Assembly: GCA_963971425.1 (NCBI GenBank)
Contig: OZ020514.1
Span: 20,247,406 to 20,311,405, forward strand
Length of the DNA stretch: 64,000 nt
Direction: 5' to 3'
Origin: Bryoerythrophyllum caledonicum
Lineage: Eukaryota > Streptophyta > Bryopsida > Pottiales > Pottiaceae
Shown here: piece by piece, positions 44,236-56,859 of the stretch
Numbering within the stretch: position 1 is the first letter of the stretch
How the letters are laid out: each line of letters opens with the position of its first letter
Program-made: the position numbers and the translations under genes
The notes under the pieces: model-generated
Database searches by the model: none
What the model saw: only the letters and a program-made list of their open reading frames with translations
What the model was told of the DNA's origin: nothing

Positions 44236-46045
44236 GGATCAGGGAGCCTCCTCTCTCTCTCAGCCATGGTGAAATTGGGCCTAGACATCACGGAACCTTC
44301 ACCGTACATCATCAACATGGCTAATCAAAGTTCGGAGGCCCTATTAGGTCATATTAGTGGTTGTAAGGTTACCATGGGGGGTGAGGAGTACTCCCTCACC
44401 TTCCAAGTCATTTGAATGCACTCCAACAAGGAGGCATACCCCTTGCTATTAGGTAGCCCTTGGTTACGAATTGCCAACGCCACGGTAGAATGGGGAGGAC
44501 CGAAACCTCACATCACCTATGGGCCACTGGAGAATCCTACCACAATCCATATCCAACCAAGTAGGCTGGGGTTATGTCACGGTTGCATGGGCTCCTCGGA
44601 GGATGAATCACAAGAGGTATTGGCAAAAGAGCCTTCCAAGAGAGTGAGATTTGCGCCCCACAAGGCGGTGGATAGAGCCCAATTCTCGTAGGCCAACGTG
44701 ATGCCGTTCAAAAGCATGGGACCGGGCCTTTATGAGTGGGTTCCCACTGGGGAGTTTGTAGAATGGTTGAGAGAACACCCCACCTCGAGCACGGATGAAG
44801 CCATGTCCGTGCATTTCATGGAGAGTGAGTTGATTGAGGTGAAGACCAAGTTGGACTTGGGCCTGGTTCCCCTCCTAGACGACTTAGAACCCGCAGCAGT
44901 GTTTGGAATGGATGTCTATGGTACACAAGGGACGGAGTTGGAGGTCTTGATCAATGAGGGCCCTCTCAACCCATCTCTCCACTTTAGATGGACATCCACC
45001 GATATTCTAGCTAGTGGTTTGGGGGCAACATACCCCCAGGTCCTGAATGATTGGTACAAGGGACCAACTCAACAACCACACGTACATCACGATGATTGGA
45101 AGTTAATGGTGGTCTCTTATGAGGAGGACGAAGTCCGTAGTATAAAGGTGGGTGTTGGATTGACCAAAGAAGAGATGGTGAAATACGAGTCACTCGTAGA
45201 CGAGTTTCGGGACATTTTTGTGTGGTCATACAAGGACCTCAAGGGCATTCCCCGGGCGGTGACACAACATCACATTTCCCTTCTCCCAGGCACCACTTCC
45301 ATTAGACAAAAAGAGCGGCATATGAACCCTAACCTACAGCTCATTGTCAAGGCCAAGTTGGAGATGCTACTCGAAGCAAGGTTCATTAAACCCGTGGAGA
45401 TATCTGATTGGGTTTCCCCCATGGTTTTGGTTTTGGTTAAATCCCGCCGAAAAGAACTATACCACCACCGAACATGAATGTTTGGCAATGGTCTTTTTGG
45501 TCAAAAATTTCCGCCATTACTTATTACTCAACCCCGTGGTGTTTTACGTGGACCACATGGCCATCAAGTACCTCGTCAACAAGGCGGATTTGAGTGGTTG
45601 TTTAGCGAGGTGGGTCTTACTTTTGGAAGAGTTTGACTGCACAGTTGAATACCGCCCGGGAAGGATGCACCTCCAAGCCAATCACCTCTCCCGTCTCTCA
45701 GAGGAAACCGGTGTAGTCCCCATTGATGAGGCCATGATAGATGAGGACTTGTTTAAAGTATCCTCCATTCCCTCATGGTACAACCTAGTGGCCGAATTCC
45801 TTACCACACACCTTCTACCAGACTCGTTGTCTAAGAACGAGCGTAAGAAGTTTTGCCTTCATAGCCGCCACTTCACCGTAGTGGGAGGCAAGTTGTATCG
45901 TCGTGGAGTCAATGGCATGCTACGTCGATGTGTGACGTCCGTGGAAATCCCCACGATCCTCTCGGCCTGCCATAACAGCGTGTGTGGAGGGCACTTCGCT
46001 GGGACCTTGACGGCCCAAAAGGTCCTTCGCGGGGTAGAAGCACAC

Positions 46046-46811
46046 TAAGGTGGGTGCACTTTCGGACAACCTATTGTACCAAAAAAGTGGTAAAAGTCAA
46101 CCCTTCTTTGGAATCCAATTTTCCTTATGTACATTGAGTATAAACATGAATATTTTTAGCATTCCTAAAGCGTGGCAGGTGATGTGACACGCGCGGCTTT
46201 AGGAGCCTCGAAAGTCATGCGAATTGTAGTTTTTGGAGGCGTTTAAGAGGTTTAATTTGTACTATATTTGTACCTTTGCGAGAGTGGAAGGTGTTTCAGT
46301 ATGCCACCTTTTACTCATATTACTTGAAAATCAGTTTGCTACCCACATGGGGATCCCCTTAAAACGACTGGATACTGGAAAAAAAACAAAGTTTGGATCA
46401 TTTTTGAGTATATTTTGCCCAAAAATAATTTTAGCACTTTGACCGTAAAAATCACAATGAGCGACTAAAAATTATCACAACTTTTAATGTGCATTTGAAG
46501 GCTTTAAACATGTTCTTCCATTATCTAAGTGTGAATTTGTACTATCTTTTGTCAAATAACATGATATTTGTACTTTTGTTGTTTTTATCCAGACTGTGAT
46601 GTACTTTCTGAAAGTTAAAAAAGTACATATATTTATGTGTTCCCAATGTTTTTTGGAGTAAAGCACAATAGTTTTATAATATTCATTAGTATTGCTAACA
46701 TCATTGCCAAAAACATTAGTACTTTTGCATTGGGAGCACTACTAATCCGGCCATTGAAGTTTGGGACCCCCTGAAAAAACTGCTCGTGACGTATTAAGTG
46801 CTCCACCCTAA
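46046..46811. mobile_element. Possible MITE nested in gypsy-1
   Basis: About 765 bp of AT-rich non-coding sequence between RNase H and integrase regions. Ends TAAGGTGGGTGCACTT (left) and, reverse-complemented, TTAGGGTGGAGCACTTAA (right) are imperfect inverted repeats. No target duplication was resolved. Confidence 0.45.
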
Positions 46812-47963
46812 CTTGCTTCCACCCCGCGGGGGTTACTATTGGCCCACATTGTTCCAAGACGCCCATGAGTACACCAAGCGATGCGACGCTTGTCAACGGT
46901 ATGCCCGAAATGATCTTCGAATGAGCATGCCCTTGCGCGTATCCTTGCCCTTGGTCCCATTCGAGAAATGGGGTATTGACTACGTTGGGGAGGTACACCC
47001 TAGCTCCTCTAGTAGAATGAAGCACATAGTAGTGGCAACCGAATACCTCACCAAATGGGCCGAGGCTCGAGCCGTGAAAACCAATGATGCTAATCAGGCG
47101 GCCAAGTTTTTGTTCGAACAAATCATTACCCGGTTTGGTTGTCCCAAGATCCTCATTAGTGATAGGGGGAAATACTTTTTGAACGAAATGATCGAAGCCA
47201 TGACCACCGGCTTCAAGATCAACCATCGCAAGACCACCCCTTATCACCCTCAAACCAATGGGCACACCGAACGGGTCAACCAAACCCCAATGAATACCTT
47301 GAGGAAGACGGTCACCGATTCCAAGAGATATTGGGACACTAAACTCCCCGCCGCGTTATGGGCCTACCAAACCACGTTCAAGGTTACCATACACGCTACG
47401 CCTTTCTCGTTGGTATATGGCATTGAAGCCATTTTGCCAATAGAGTTCGAGATTCCCTCTCTGCGAGTGGCCGTGACCGAACGATGGTCCATGACCACGT
47501 CTTTAGCCGATCGGTTGGAACGATTGGAGGAGCTTGATGAGATGCGCCGATGGAGCAACCAGAACATGGAGCCATCCAATGTCGAAGGAAAATTGCCTTC
47601 CACAAACGGAACAAGGTCCGGTCACTAAGACCGGGACTGCTAGTCCTCCTCCAAGATGCGAGGAGATTGGATTTCCCAGGCAAATTCGATGCCTTGTGGT
47701 TAGGACCATATCTCATGAAGGCGGTCTTCCCCAACAACTCCGTTCAACTCCAAACCCTTAACGGCGAGGAATTCCCAATGAGAACATCGAGCAACCGATG
47801 CAAGGAGTACAAGGTGTGATTTGCACACAACCTTCACAATTGAGACCTCCCAATTCTCTTACGACCTTGGTCCAATTAAATCACGAAGGGTGGGACTTGA
47901 CCGTGTCCCCGAAGCAAGAGAGGGGTTCTCCGCCTCTTCGAGTTGTCCCAGATGGCGACCATG

Positions 47964-50200
47964 TGTGAGCCGCAAAAATGGCTCACGGTGACAAATGGAC
48001 CGCACATCATGTGCATTAAGGTCAACAAGTAGTAAAAATGGGTTATCCCATTGGATTAGTCCATGATTTTTTATCAAAATGGCCAAATAGCCTTTTCATA
48101 CACTAATTCTTAAATTGGGAGCCACATTATGGCAACCAAGAGTTTTATGAGGTTAACCAAAAAATAAATAGAAAGAAAAAATAAATAAATAAAAGGTTAG
48201 GAAAATAAAAAAATAATAGAAAAGATAGAAATAGAAGGAGTGGAGAAGAATTTACCTCCTTCTAAGTCGGGGACCGCAAAGTGGCCACGGTGAGGAAACC
48301 ACAGGAAAAATAGGAGAAGATGGAAGAATGATGGTGAGGAGAAAGAAAAAAGAATGAGGTTTTAAAGCCCATTAAAAAATCGTTGAAAAGGGTCAAAATG
48401 ACTTGGATAAAAACCCACCAATCACTAATTAAATTAGGCATTATCCCACGCAAGGGAAATTCAAGTTAGGTGGAGTAGGTAGATTTAGCACCCTTGAATT
48501 AGTTAGATGGCTCACTTCTTGTTGATCATGTGCACATCATGTGGTGTGAGGTTAAAATGTGAGTAGAGTATTCTTAGGTTAGTAGTGACACCTCCCTAAG
48601 TTATTGCAAGGGTGCCTTACAAGGAATTAATAGGTAGGTTTATGTTTTTTAAAAGGTGCCATTAGTAGTGGCAGCCAAGATGGCGGCTGGAGCATTAAAA
48701 AAAAAACCCATGGGAACGACCTTGGGGAACAAAGAAGGGAGCAAGAGGCCTTGGGGTTACCCCCTGAGAGGACTCTCATTCGTGTGAGGAGGAGACTGTG
48801 GAAATGTAGGGAGAGTGGACAGGAGAGAGCCGGAAGCCCCGGCCACCAGGAGTGGTTTTTGTTTTTGTGAAGGAAACGGACAGAGAGAACCGGAAGCCCC
48901 GACTAGAGCAGGAGAGTAATTAGATTAACAGGGAGACAAAGAAAACGAACACGATCACAAAGAGCACAGGGAGAAGAGCAAAAGGAGCACGATCACGAAA
49001 GAGCACCAGGGAGACAAACAAGACGAGCACGATCACGAAGAGCACAAAGAGACAAGCAAGACGAGCACGATCACTGAAAAGCACGATCACTGAAGAGCAC
49101 TAGGGAGACGAACAAGACTAGCACAATCACAAAGAGCACAGGGAGACGAGCAAGACGAGCACAATCACGAAGAGCATAGGGAGACGAGCACGATCACAGA
49201 AGAGCACCCGGGAGACAAACAAGAGGAGCACGATCAGGAAGAGAATAGGGAGACGAGCAGGATCATCGAAGAGCACTAAGGAGACAAACAAGACAAGTAG
49301 GATCACTGAAGAGCACTAGGGGGACGAGCAAGATGAGCACGAGCACGAAGTCTCCATTAAAGGGCAGAAGATGAATTGAGCGGGATCAGGGAGCCTCCTC
49401 TCTCTCTCCAATTTGATTCACTATCCTCTTGTTGCATGTGGAGGAAGGAACCCTAGTTTTACTAGTTACAACAATTGCGCGGAAGCGCTGCCCAAATTAC
49501 AATAGAATTAGGGTTTTCATCAACATAAAAACATTGGTTCAAATATATACAAGGAGTTAAACGCAACTGTAAGGGTATGTATCGTAGGGTGTATGAGTAG
49601 GATTCCTTTTTGTGAATGTGCATGACATGGATGTGATGTATGGTACTTGATTTTAAATAAACGTATGAGTTGAGTGTTGCACTGCTGGTCGCTTGGCTAT
49701 GAGTTCCAGGTTAAGTCGGTGGGGTAATCAAATGTTGCCATTGTGTTAAGCACAAAACAATAGTAAGGATAGAAAAAACAAACATAAAGAACGAAGTTAT
49801 AACCAATGAGATAATGGGAGCATGAATTCTATTATCAAGATAGAAATCTGTCTGCTGTCAATTGCTGTTAGGGTCGTACTTTGGTCTAAACTTGGTCTTT
49901 GAGGGTCTTCTCAAGTTCATAAGGCCAAGCTGAACCCATTTAATCCAAAAATGTGGAAAACGGAGCCCTAGAGCAAAACTTATGTGTGTTTGAAGTTCGG
50001 GACCAACTTAAGGCTGATTTCAGTCATCACAACGCCATTTGTTCACTAAAATCTCAAGTAACCACAACCTAAACCGCTATGTCCCGTGCGTGGCATGTAT
50101 GGTTAGTTTCAATGGTGGTTGCACACGGGGTTGTAACCCGGTTTTAGGGTCATGTGTTCAAGATAAGCCACCCGCTAGGGAGCGGTTTATTTGGCTCACA
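47964..50200 (+). repeat. gypsy-1 3' LTR
   Basis: 2.24 kb, TGTGAGCC...GGCTCACA inverted ends. Nearly identical to the start of the 5' LTR over the first 0.9 kb (40,922 onward). Confidence 0.88.
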
Positions 50201-50775
50201 CACAGGTCCCCCAATCCGTGGTGAAGGTAGTTTTAAGTCGATCCGTCTTCCAGATTGATACTTGGTTGTATCCGCCAATCCCGTCGAGGAAGCTAAAGCA
50301 CTCTTGTCCGGCTACGTGATTCAACACCATGTCAATTATGGGTAGTGGAAAATGATCTTTCTTGGTTGCCGCGTTCAGTTTCCGAAAATCTTGACATACC
50401 CAAATCTTTGTATTTCCTTCTAGACCTACCATCTTAGGAACGATCACGATGTGAAAAACCCATTCAGAATTGTTGACCGGATAGATGAATTCGGCTGTCT
50501 GTAGCTTCTCTATCTCCTTCACCATCATGGAGTACTTCGGATTAAGCCGGTACTAACGTTGTCGGAATAGTATTGCTCCGTCCGTTAAGTCAATGTGGTG
50601 TTCTACTAGCTCCGGTGAGATTCCCACAAGATCAGATGGTAGCTACACAAAGTCGTCGTCAAACCTTGTCAGCAACTTGGTATATTATGTCTGCTCGTCT
50701 TTGATAGCTGCTTCTGCAAGAAGAAGGTTTTTCCATTCGATATACTTCCGGGTCTGTCCTATCTAAGGTGTAACC
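50201..50775 (-). mobile_element. Ty3/gypsy fossil (gypsy-2, copy 2), right piece
   Basis: Minus-strand reverse-transcriptase N-terminal part (QDFRKLN..., FSFLDGIGGYNQV), close to 4,650-5,040. It includes the undisturbed AATG site (about 50,591) that element G occupies in copy 1, and stops at the left end of hAT-B. Broken fossil. Confidence 0.82.
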
Positions 50776-50924
50776 TAGGGTTGTCATAACGGACAGATTG
50801 AAGTGATCGGATGGGACAACCGGACGGACAGTTCGGACATATTGCGTAAAGTGCTCCCAGTAATTTTTTGCAGGTAAGAAATTTTTACTGAAATGGCCAC
50901 GTCACATTCAGACGTGTCACACCA

Positions 50925-51068
50925 CCGTGGCACTAGGGCGGGGACGTCTCCATGAGGGGCGGAGACGTCCCCGCATTTGGGGCGGGGACATCTACACCTG
51001 GGGACGGGGACGCCTTCCCTAGGGGCGGAGATGTCTCCGCCCCAGGGGCGTAGACGTCCCCGCCCCTA
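50925..51068. repeat. GC-rich palindromic array, left subterminal, hAT-B
   Basis: Five or six units such as GGGGCGGAGACGTCCCCGCC. The motif is partly self-complementary (GGGGCGG...CCGCCCC, GACGTC core). It occupies the position that the GGGCCGGGCGCG array holds in hAT-A. Confidence 0.85.
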
Positions 51069-51350
51069 CATCATTGAGCAAAGAGACGTGAATGTCTGAA
51101 AGCAAAATATGTTTATTACATTAAATCGTTTCACGATATAACAACAATTCTCTAATCTATGGAACTTCCAAACGAAGTAATATCAGCGCTAGTTATCTAA
51201 GAAACCTTTTTCTCTCCTAGCTTCTTCTATGAATTATGACAACTCTCTTGATTTCGCATACATATACGTAGTTACTTTTCTTGTCCTTTAATTATTCAAA
51301 CGGCCCGATCTGCGCACTCCTTTGGTGGACGGGCCACCCATAACCGCATC

Positions 51351-54300
51351 TCAAAGGACAATATCATCATCATCTCGTACCTCATCGCAATCTGGACGGT
51401 TGTCATCATCAGCTCCTTCACCTCTCTCATCTTCGAATTCTCCATTGCTACCATCCGTAGTCCAAAAGCCCTCTATTTCAGAGTTGTCATTGCGAAGCTC
51501 TACGACTGTTTCACAATCGCAACTTGAGCGTCTGAATCTCTTTTGTCGATGTGCGTGAGGATCATTGCCGTCGGAATTTATGGTTGGGTGCTGGTAGGAC
51601 GAACTGCTCGAATGGGAACAACAAACGCCGGAGTTGTTGAAGAGCGTCCTGGAACATACGTGTCCAAAAACGGTTGTACAACCACGTTCGGATCTCGTGC
51701 CCTTATTCCAAGGAGAGGATGTTTACGAAGCCTTGAGGATGATGCTTTGCCGTTGTTTCTTCCTTCACGGCCTCTAGCCGCTCCACGACCTCAAAACCCT
51801 CCACGAGCATTAGTCCTTCCACTGGGTTGTATATATTGACCCATTGGATGAAGAAGCCCCATTGTAGCGGCCAAAGGGGGTTTGTTATTTGTGGTAGTAG
51901 TAGCGGAAGTGTTTTGACCCATCCCCTCAACGCCTACACTTTGTTGGAAGGGTCCATACATGGCCTTTGCCGTTCTAAGAGAAGAGGAATTCGAGAAAGG
52001 CGGCGTTGGTACATTCTCGTGATTGATAACCGTAGGCAACACCACAACCGGAGATGGTTGTGGCTCAAGGTCCTCTGTGAATGCAAAAGCATCATCAGGG
52101 TCTAAATAATCCGGGTCAAAACGTTGACGCTGATTAACAACCCTTTCATTTCTTCGAGTCATACCTACAATTGTTGTGTTTACAACATTTGCGTTAGAGT
52201 CTCCTTGAACGACTCCAGTGCTATGAAATGATGCACCCATTCCAATAGGGCTCTCTTGGCCATACCGGTTTTCAACCGATCCTTGGTTGTTTCGAGTCGC
52301 AGTATTTACTGCATTCTCTCCTGCTCCGTTGTTATCGGCATCCCCATTTCCACCTCCAAAGTCTGATGGGGACTTGTCATTGTCGCGAACATTCCCGACA
52401 TTGCCCCCCACCGTTTCAGGCTCTTCAAGGTTAGTCACATTTGGGATGTTGCTCTCTGAGGAAGTAGACAATGGTTGCACTTCATGAATGCCCTCATTTT
52501 GAGGAAGATGAGGCGAAGGACTGCGACGAGGACTTTGATTCCAAGGTCCCCAACGACCTTGAGCCAATTCTTCTTCCACATCGTCATCATCTCCGTAATA
52601 GTTTTTTGTTTCCTCAAGGTGATCCGCACCTTCCACCCAAAGATTAGGGTTTTTCAAGTACTCCAGCGGAGAGCGGGGAGCTGTTTTATTGTGCTCCTCC
52701 TCTTCCTCGGCTATCAACACATCAAAATCACGATTAGGTTCACCCACCGGGACCGGCTCCAAGGCATCTCGGTCGGAATCCTCTGAGTGAATATTCGCAT
52801 CGTACCATCAATAGGGATCGGCCCTTGGTCTTTGTTGAAGGCATCGGCTATTGGTATAAATATACACCTATGATGCAGCCTTTTCCGCCGCTAATCGATT
52901 TCGGCTTTTGTTAAGGACAAACGAGTACATACTCTAGTTTCGTTTGCAAGAGCTAGCTGAACACGTAAGGGCTAGAATACAAATAGCTATTTTAGGTTAT
53001 GCCTTGTCTGCGATCCTGGCCCACCATTGATGAAGTTGAAGCTTTGTCTAGCGGATGGTAGATGCCTCGCTAGGGCCATATGGTCTTGTGCACTTCTTGT
53101 ACTGTGTTAACTCATATTGGACGTCGTCATATGAGACTTCCAATACCTCCATCATTTTGCGAACAACCCGATTCAATGCTCTTTGTGCGATTGCGTCAGC
53201 CCTAAGCATCACCCTATCCTTGAGGTACGGATTCAAAAGAGCCAAGGTAGTGAACATTGCTAAAAAAAACATTTGCCAGCGGGCATCAAAAGATTGCTCA
53301 AGAGTGGGTGCTATGTCAGCTCGTAGAGTAAAGGGTGACTCTCTCAAAGAGTACACGTGTTCTCGCAAATTATGCATCACGAGCCACGCACGACCCATGG
53401 CTGGTTTGCGGCCATCAAACACACGCAATGCCTTCAAAACATCCCCAGTCATGTGCACGTAATTCTGACATCGTTGCCAAAAGGCCACAACTTCGATGGT
53501 GAGCACCACATTACGCGCTGCGGTTGCTACTTGCTCTCCATTCTGTCAATTCCGTAGAGTTGCAAAGTAGTTTACAACACGGGGGTGGTCTTTCAACTAC
53601 TCCAACACTCCTTTGAGTCTCACCAATTGATCCAACATAAGGAAATTACAAGCAAAGCGGGCTTCAGTGGGCACTACAATATGCAGGTTTGGACTCAACT
53701 CGCGAAGTGTCCCCATTGTCGAATGATGGTTTCTAATATATTTGCACAATTTCTTTGCCCTCTCTATTAAATCTTTAAATTCTTGGACCTTCGCCCAATC
53801 TTCCAACATGACATCCAATGCATGTGCCATGCACGGGTGCTTGTGAGTGTGCAAGTATGTGAGAATAATATCATCCATCGCTCCAAGCGTGTTGGGCGCA
53901 TTGTCTGTACAAATCTGTACCACATTCTTGGAACCCACCTTCTCAATGTAAACTTTCACTTGGTCCGCTATGTACCGCATGGACTTTCTTCTCACCATAG
54001 GTGTCTATGCTCTCTAAGAATACGTCATCAGTGGGGCACGATATCATAAAATTCATGAGGGGCCTCCGATGGACATCATCCCAACCATCCGTGCATATCG
54101 ACACCCCATAATTCTTGATTGCAAAACCAACTTTGGCTTCAATCTCTTTCTCAATTTGCAACCTCTTAGGTTCAATCAATCTAGTCCTCAACTGGTGATA
54201 TGTAGGAGGAGTGTACTCAAACTTTGCCACGGATGTTGCCGTCACTGCATCGATGAACGCCTGATTTCGCGCCACATTAAAAGGCACATTTGCCTGATAG

Positions 54301-54820
54301 AAAAAGGTCGCCCACTTCTCATCAAGTTCCTTCCTCTTTGCAATGTTAAAAGCATCAAGCATCCGTTGTTGATGTAGTTGCCCAGATCTAGTGGAATTCC
54401 AGGCGGTAAGACCACCCGACACATGTGAAGGGTCGTTTCCTTCAGAGAGATTAGGCACTCCTTCCCGAGGCCCACTTGTTATCCCACCTGCCACATTATT
54501 TTGAGCGTCGAATTGGCTTGAAGTGTCAAAAGTTGGTGCCCTTGATGGACCACTCGGACCTCAATCTCCGCCATACATGTCCCCGGCTGTCATTCGTTGC
54601 GGAACAATGTTTCCACAATTGGCAAATCGACTTCGCACATAGGGAGGTAGGCTACAACAAATCAACCTCTTCGACTTGGCGCCATATCCAAAGTGAGCAA
54701 AGCACGCTCACGTTTGTAGCTAAAAGTATAGTTGCAGAAAACACAACTCACTTTGCCCCCGTTGTCACCAAAATTGTACCAAGGTTTCCATTCTTTTGTT
54801 TGCTTCCTTTAACTTCCCAT
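51351..54820 (-). pseudogene. hAT transposase of hAT-B (broken)
   Basis: Start ATG 54,820. BED-finger part KEWKPWYNFG...VSCVFCNYTFSYKRER (about 54,790-54,710). DUF659 segment: CTDGWDDVHRRPLMNFM, ICTDNAPNTLGAM (54,110-53,880). Then ALRVFDGRKPAMGRAW, LLNPYLKDRV (53,440-53,210) and the C-terminal dimerisation region HQWWARIADKA, CSASSC, MYSFVLNKSRNRL (about 53,030-52,900). A Gln/Asn/Pro-rich tail follows, and an acidic end (NRPDCDEVRDDDDIVL) just before TGA 51,351. Many in-frame stops of all three types and a few frameshifts; for example a TAG replaces the Trp of the conserved NWS motif near 52,935. Same domain order as the hAT-A copy but clearly diverged, so the two insertions are not recent duplicates. 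Confidence 0.85.
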
Positions 54821-55114
54821 TGCATTCACGGCTTATGCCAAATAATGTGCAAGTCCCGTCTAAGCCAAAATACGGGGCTAGTTATAATATAGAATGGGGT
54901 GAAAATATGAGGTCTGATAGCGCTGGTGCACTGCTTGAACCAATTTTTACATCACCTCAGCCGCACACCAGTGCCGCCTGCCACCCAAGTAGACTCGCAA
55001 GGAGCTCAAACTAAATTGAGGTCCAAGGGATAGAGGCCAAGGTGACAAGCGTAAGGACAATTGGTCCTCCCCGAACCTTTTATACACGAGCCAAGAACGG
55101 GTGGGACCTGACGC

Positions 55115-55322
55115 GCTAAGGGCGGGGACGTCTCCGTGCAGGGGTGGAGACGTCCCCGCCCTTACCCGGGCAGGGGCTGAGACGTCTCCGCCCTTACACG
55201 GGCAAGGGCGGGGAAGTCTCCGCCCTTTCCTGTTGTGGGGAGACTTCGCCGCCCCTGCCCTGGTAATGGCGGGGACGTCTCCGCCCCTGCCCGTGTAAGG
55301 ACGGGACGTCTCTCCAACCCAG
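55115..55322. promoter_or_regulatory. GC-rich palindromic array upstream of hAT-B transposase
   Basis: Eight or so units of GGGCGGGGACGTCTCCGCCC / CTGCCCGTGTAAGG. Left and right halves are largely inverted copies around about 55,235, so it can fold on itself. It starts about 295 bp upstream of the transposase ATG. Confidence 0.8.
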
Positions 55323-55344
55323 GAGAAGGAGGCCTTTGAAGCAT

Positions 55345-55545
55345 TTTGGGTGCTTAGGCACTCCTCCTCTCCATGAGGAGGGTGGAGGTTTTAGTACAGG
55401 GTGCCTTATTTTTGGTTCCGACAAGATTGCGACGCACTTAAAATAAGAAGCAGATTATGTCTACAAAGGAAGACTTTCGGGAAAGTACTACTTTTGTCCT
55501 TTGACCGCATGCTCTCCAATAATGAACACCTTTATTAGCTCCCTT
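55345..55545. repeat. 200-bp module beside GC array, copy 1
   Basis: Shares with 56,860-57,060 the strings GGCACTCCTC, CTCCATGAGG, CACTTAAAATAA, GCAGATTATGTCT, GCATGCTCTCCAATAA and GAACACCTTTATTAGCTCCC in the same order. Each copy sits directly outside a GC array upstream of a gene. Confidence 0.75.
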
Positions 55546-55834
55546 TTAGATCAAGTAGTGAATAGCATGGGAGCTATGCAAGTCCCCAGCCGTAAGGGGT
55601 AGTATAAGCTTCTAGTAGAATGTATTGTGCAAGTTCTCTAAATAAATAATTTAAACACAATTGCCCCACAAAAGATTTGAAATGTACCACATACCATTAA
55701 AGAAAAAAATAAATCAAGTAGTGAATAGCATGGGAGCTATGCAAGTCCCCATATTTATAATCATACAATGTTTAGAGCAAAAGTATTGTTCTCAAAAAAA
55801 ATTTGCTACGTCCTAAACCTTTAAATACTCCTAG
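55546..55834. other. Spacer between array module and F4
   Basis: AT-rich. Contains a direct repeat AGTAGTGAATAGCATGGGAG (55,554 and 55,717), which occurs again in a variant near 57,511. No gene. Confidence 0.5.
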
Positions 55835-56510
55835 TTAGTTGTAACTTTGGTGAAGGGCTCGTTCGGTCCTCCTCAGCCTACCACGTGCTTGTGCCTTTCC
55901 ACTCGCAACTTGGACGTGGGTTCCGTCGGAGTTAGCATCTTAACTCAACGTGTCAGTATGGTAGCTAGGTTTGTCGTCCATCACAGTCATGAACTTGCCC
56001 AATCCATCTTCCGGATATTTGGGCCATCCCATTGGAATTATTCCATATTCTGGGCGAGGAATTTTTACCTTCCCCGGAATCGACTTCAAAGTGGACCAAT
56101 CCACTCTCTTGCCCAACTTCACCTCCGCATGAACACCTCGCAATGAAGAGATTTACTTCGTTGCGTTTGACAAATGGGACGTCATACAATACTTGGTAAA
56201 CTTCGATGCATCGGTTTTTTAACGCCTCGTCGACGCAATGTTTCATGTTTTCCTTGTCGAAGCGCCGGTGATAGTTGTGTTGTGCCTCTTGGAAAGCCTT
56301 GTCGATGTGGCACCACTCGATGTAGTTTGTGCAATCATCAAAACTCAATGGCTCCACTACGTCCTCCCAACCTCGAAAAGCCAACTTCTTGGGATTACGA
56401 AGAAGGTGCAACCGCTTCTGATGGGCGTTCCCCGCTCGTGCACGGGTCTTGTACCGCTCCTCCTTGGCCAATTGTCCGGATGAAGACTTAGTGTGCACGT
56501 GTTCTCGCAA
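55835..56510 (-). pseudogene. F4: F-family protein, short form, hAT-B
   Basis: Frame from ATG 56,510 (MREHVHTKSSSGQLAKEE); the true start may lie slightly upstream. Conserved module: HQKRLHLLRNPKKLAFRGW, DVVEPLSFDDCTNYIEWCHI, MKHCVDEALKNRCIEVYQVL, then after a frame change near 56,140, VHAEVKLGKRVDWSTLK. The C-terminal part GLGKFMTVMDDK is shared with F5. It ends at TAA 55,835 with no coiled coil or RING, shorter than F1 and F2. One further in-frame stop is present. It occupies the same place relative to the transposase as F1 does in hAT-A. Confidence 0.65.
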
Positions 56511-56634
56511 AATTCTAGCGTGGATGGATGAATGAGACCTCGCACGACGCCAACATCCAGCTCAATGAAGAGATGGTGGATAGGAGCATGCGAGGCGGGG
56601 ACAAATGAGGAGTGCCTCCATTAAAATAGTAATC

Positions 56635-56785
56635 CGGTAGGGGCGGAGACATGTCCGCCCCTGCCTCAGCAAAGGTGTGGACGTCCCCGCCCTCTACCGA
56701 GATTGGGGCGGAGACATCTCCGCCCTACTCGGGCAGGGTGGGGACGTCTCCGCCCCACCAGTGCAGGGGCAGGGACGTTTGCTTG
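56635..56785. promoter_or_regulatory. GC-rich palindromic array upstream of F4
   Basis: Units GGGGCGGAGACATCTCCGCC, GTGGGGACGTCTCCGCCCCA. Begins about 125 bp upstream of the F4 start. Confidence 0.8.
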
Positions 56786-56859
56786 TAAATTTGGGGGGAG
56801 GGTTTGTCCCCACAAAACTCATGAAGGAGGCGTTTGAGGTCATTCTTGCTTGGCCAAGG

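Larger units (their letters stand above)
40922..50200 (+). mobile_element. Ty3/gypsy fossil gypsy-1, both LTRs present
   Basis: Plus-strand element of about 9.3 kb inserted in gypsy-2 copy 2. 5' LTR from 40,922 (TGTGAGCCGC) to about 44.2 kb, 3' LTR 47,964-50,200 ending GGCTCACA. Internal parts in order: a gag/pol-like segment from 44.3 kb, start of reverse transcriptase (about 45.1-45.4 kb), RNase H (about 45.45-45.7 kb; VEYRPGRMHLQANHLSR), zinc-binding and integrase core (46.8-47.6 kb; CDACQRYARND, YHPQTNGHTERVNQ). It looks broken, with several interruptions and loss of part of pol, and is probably old. The much longer 5' LTR is due to expansion of a tandem array. Confidence 0.85.
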
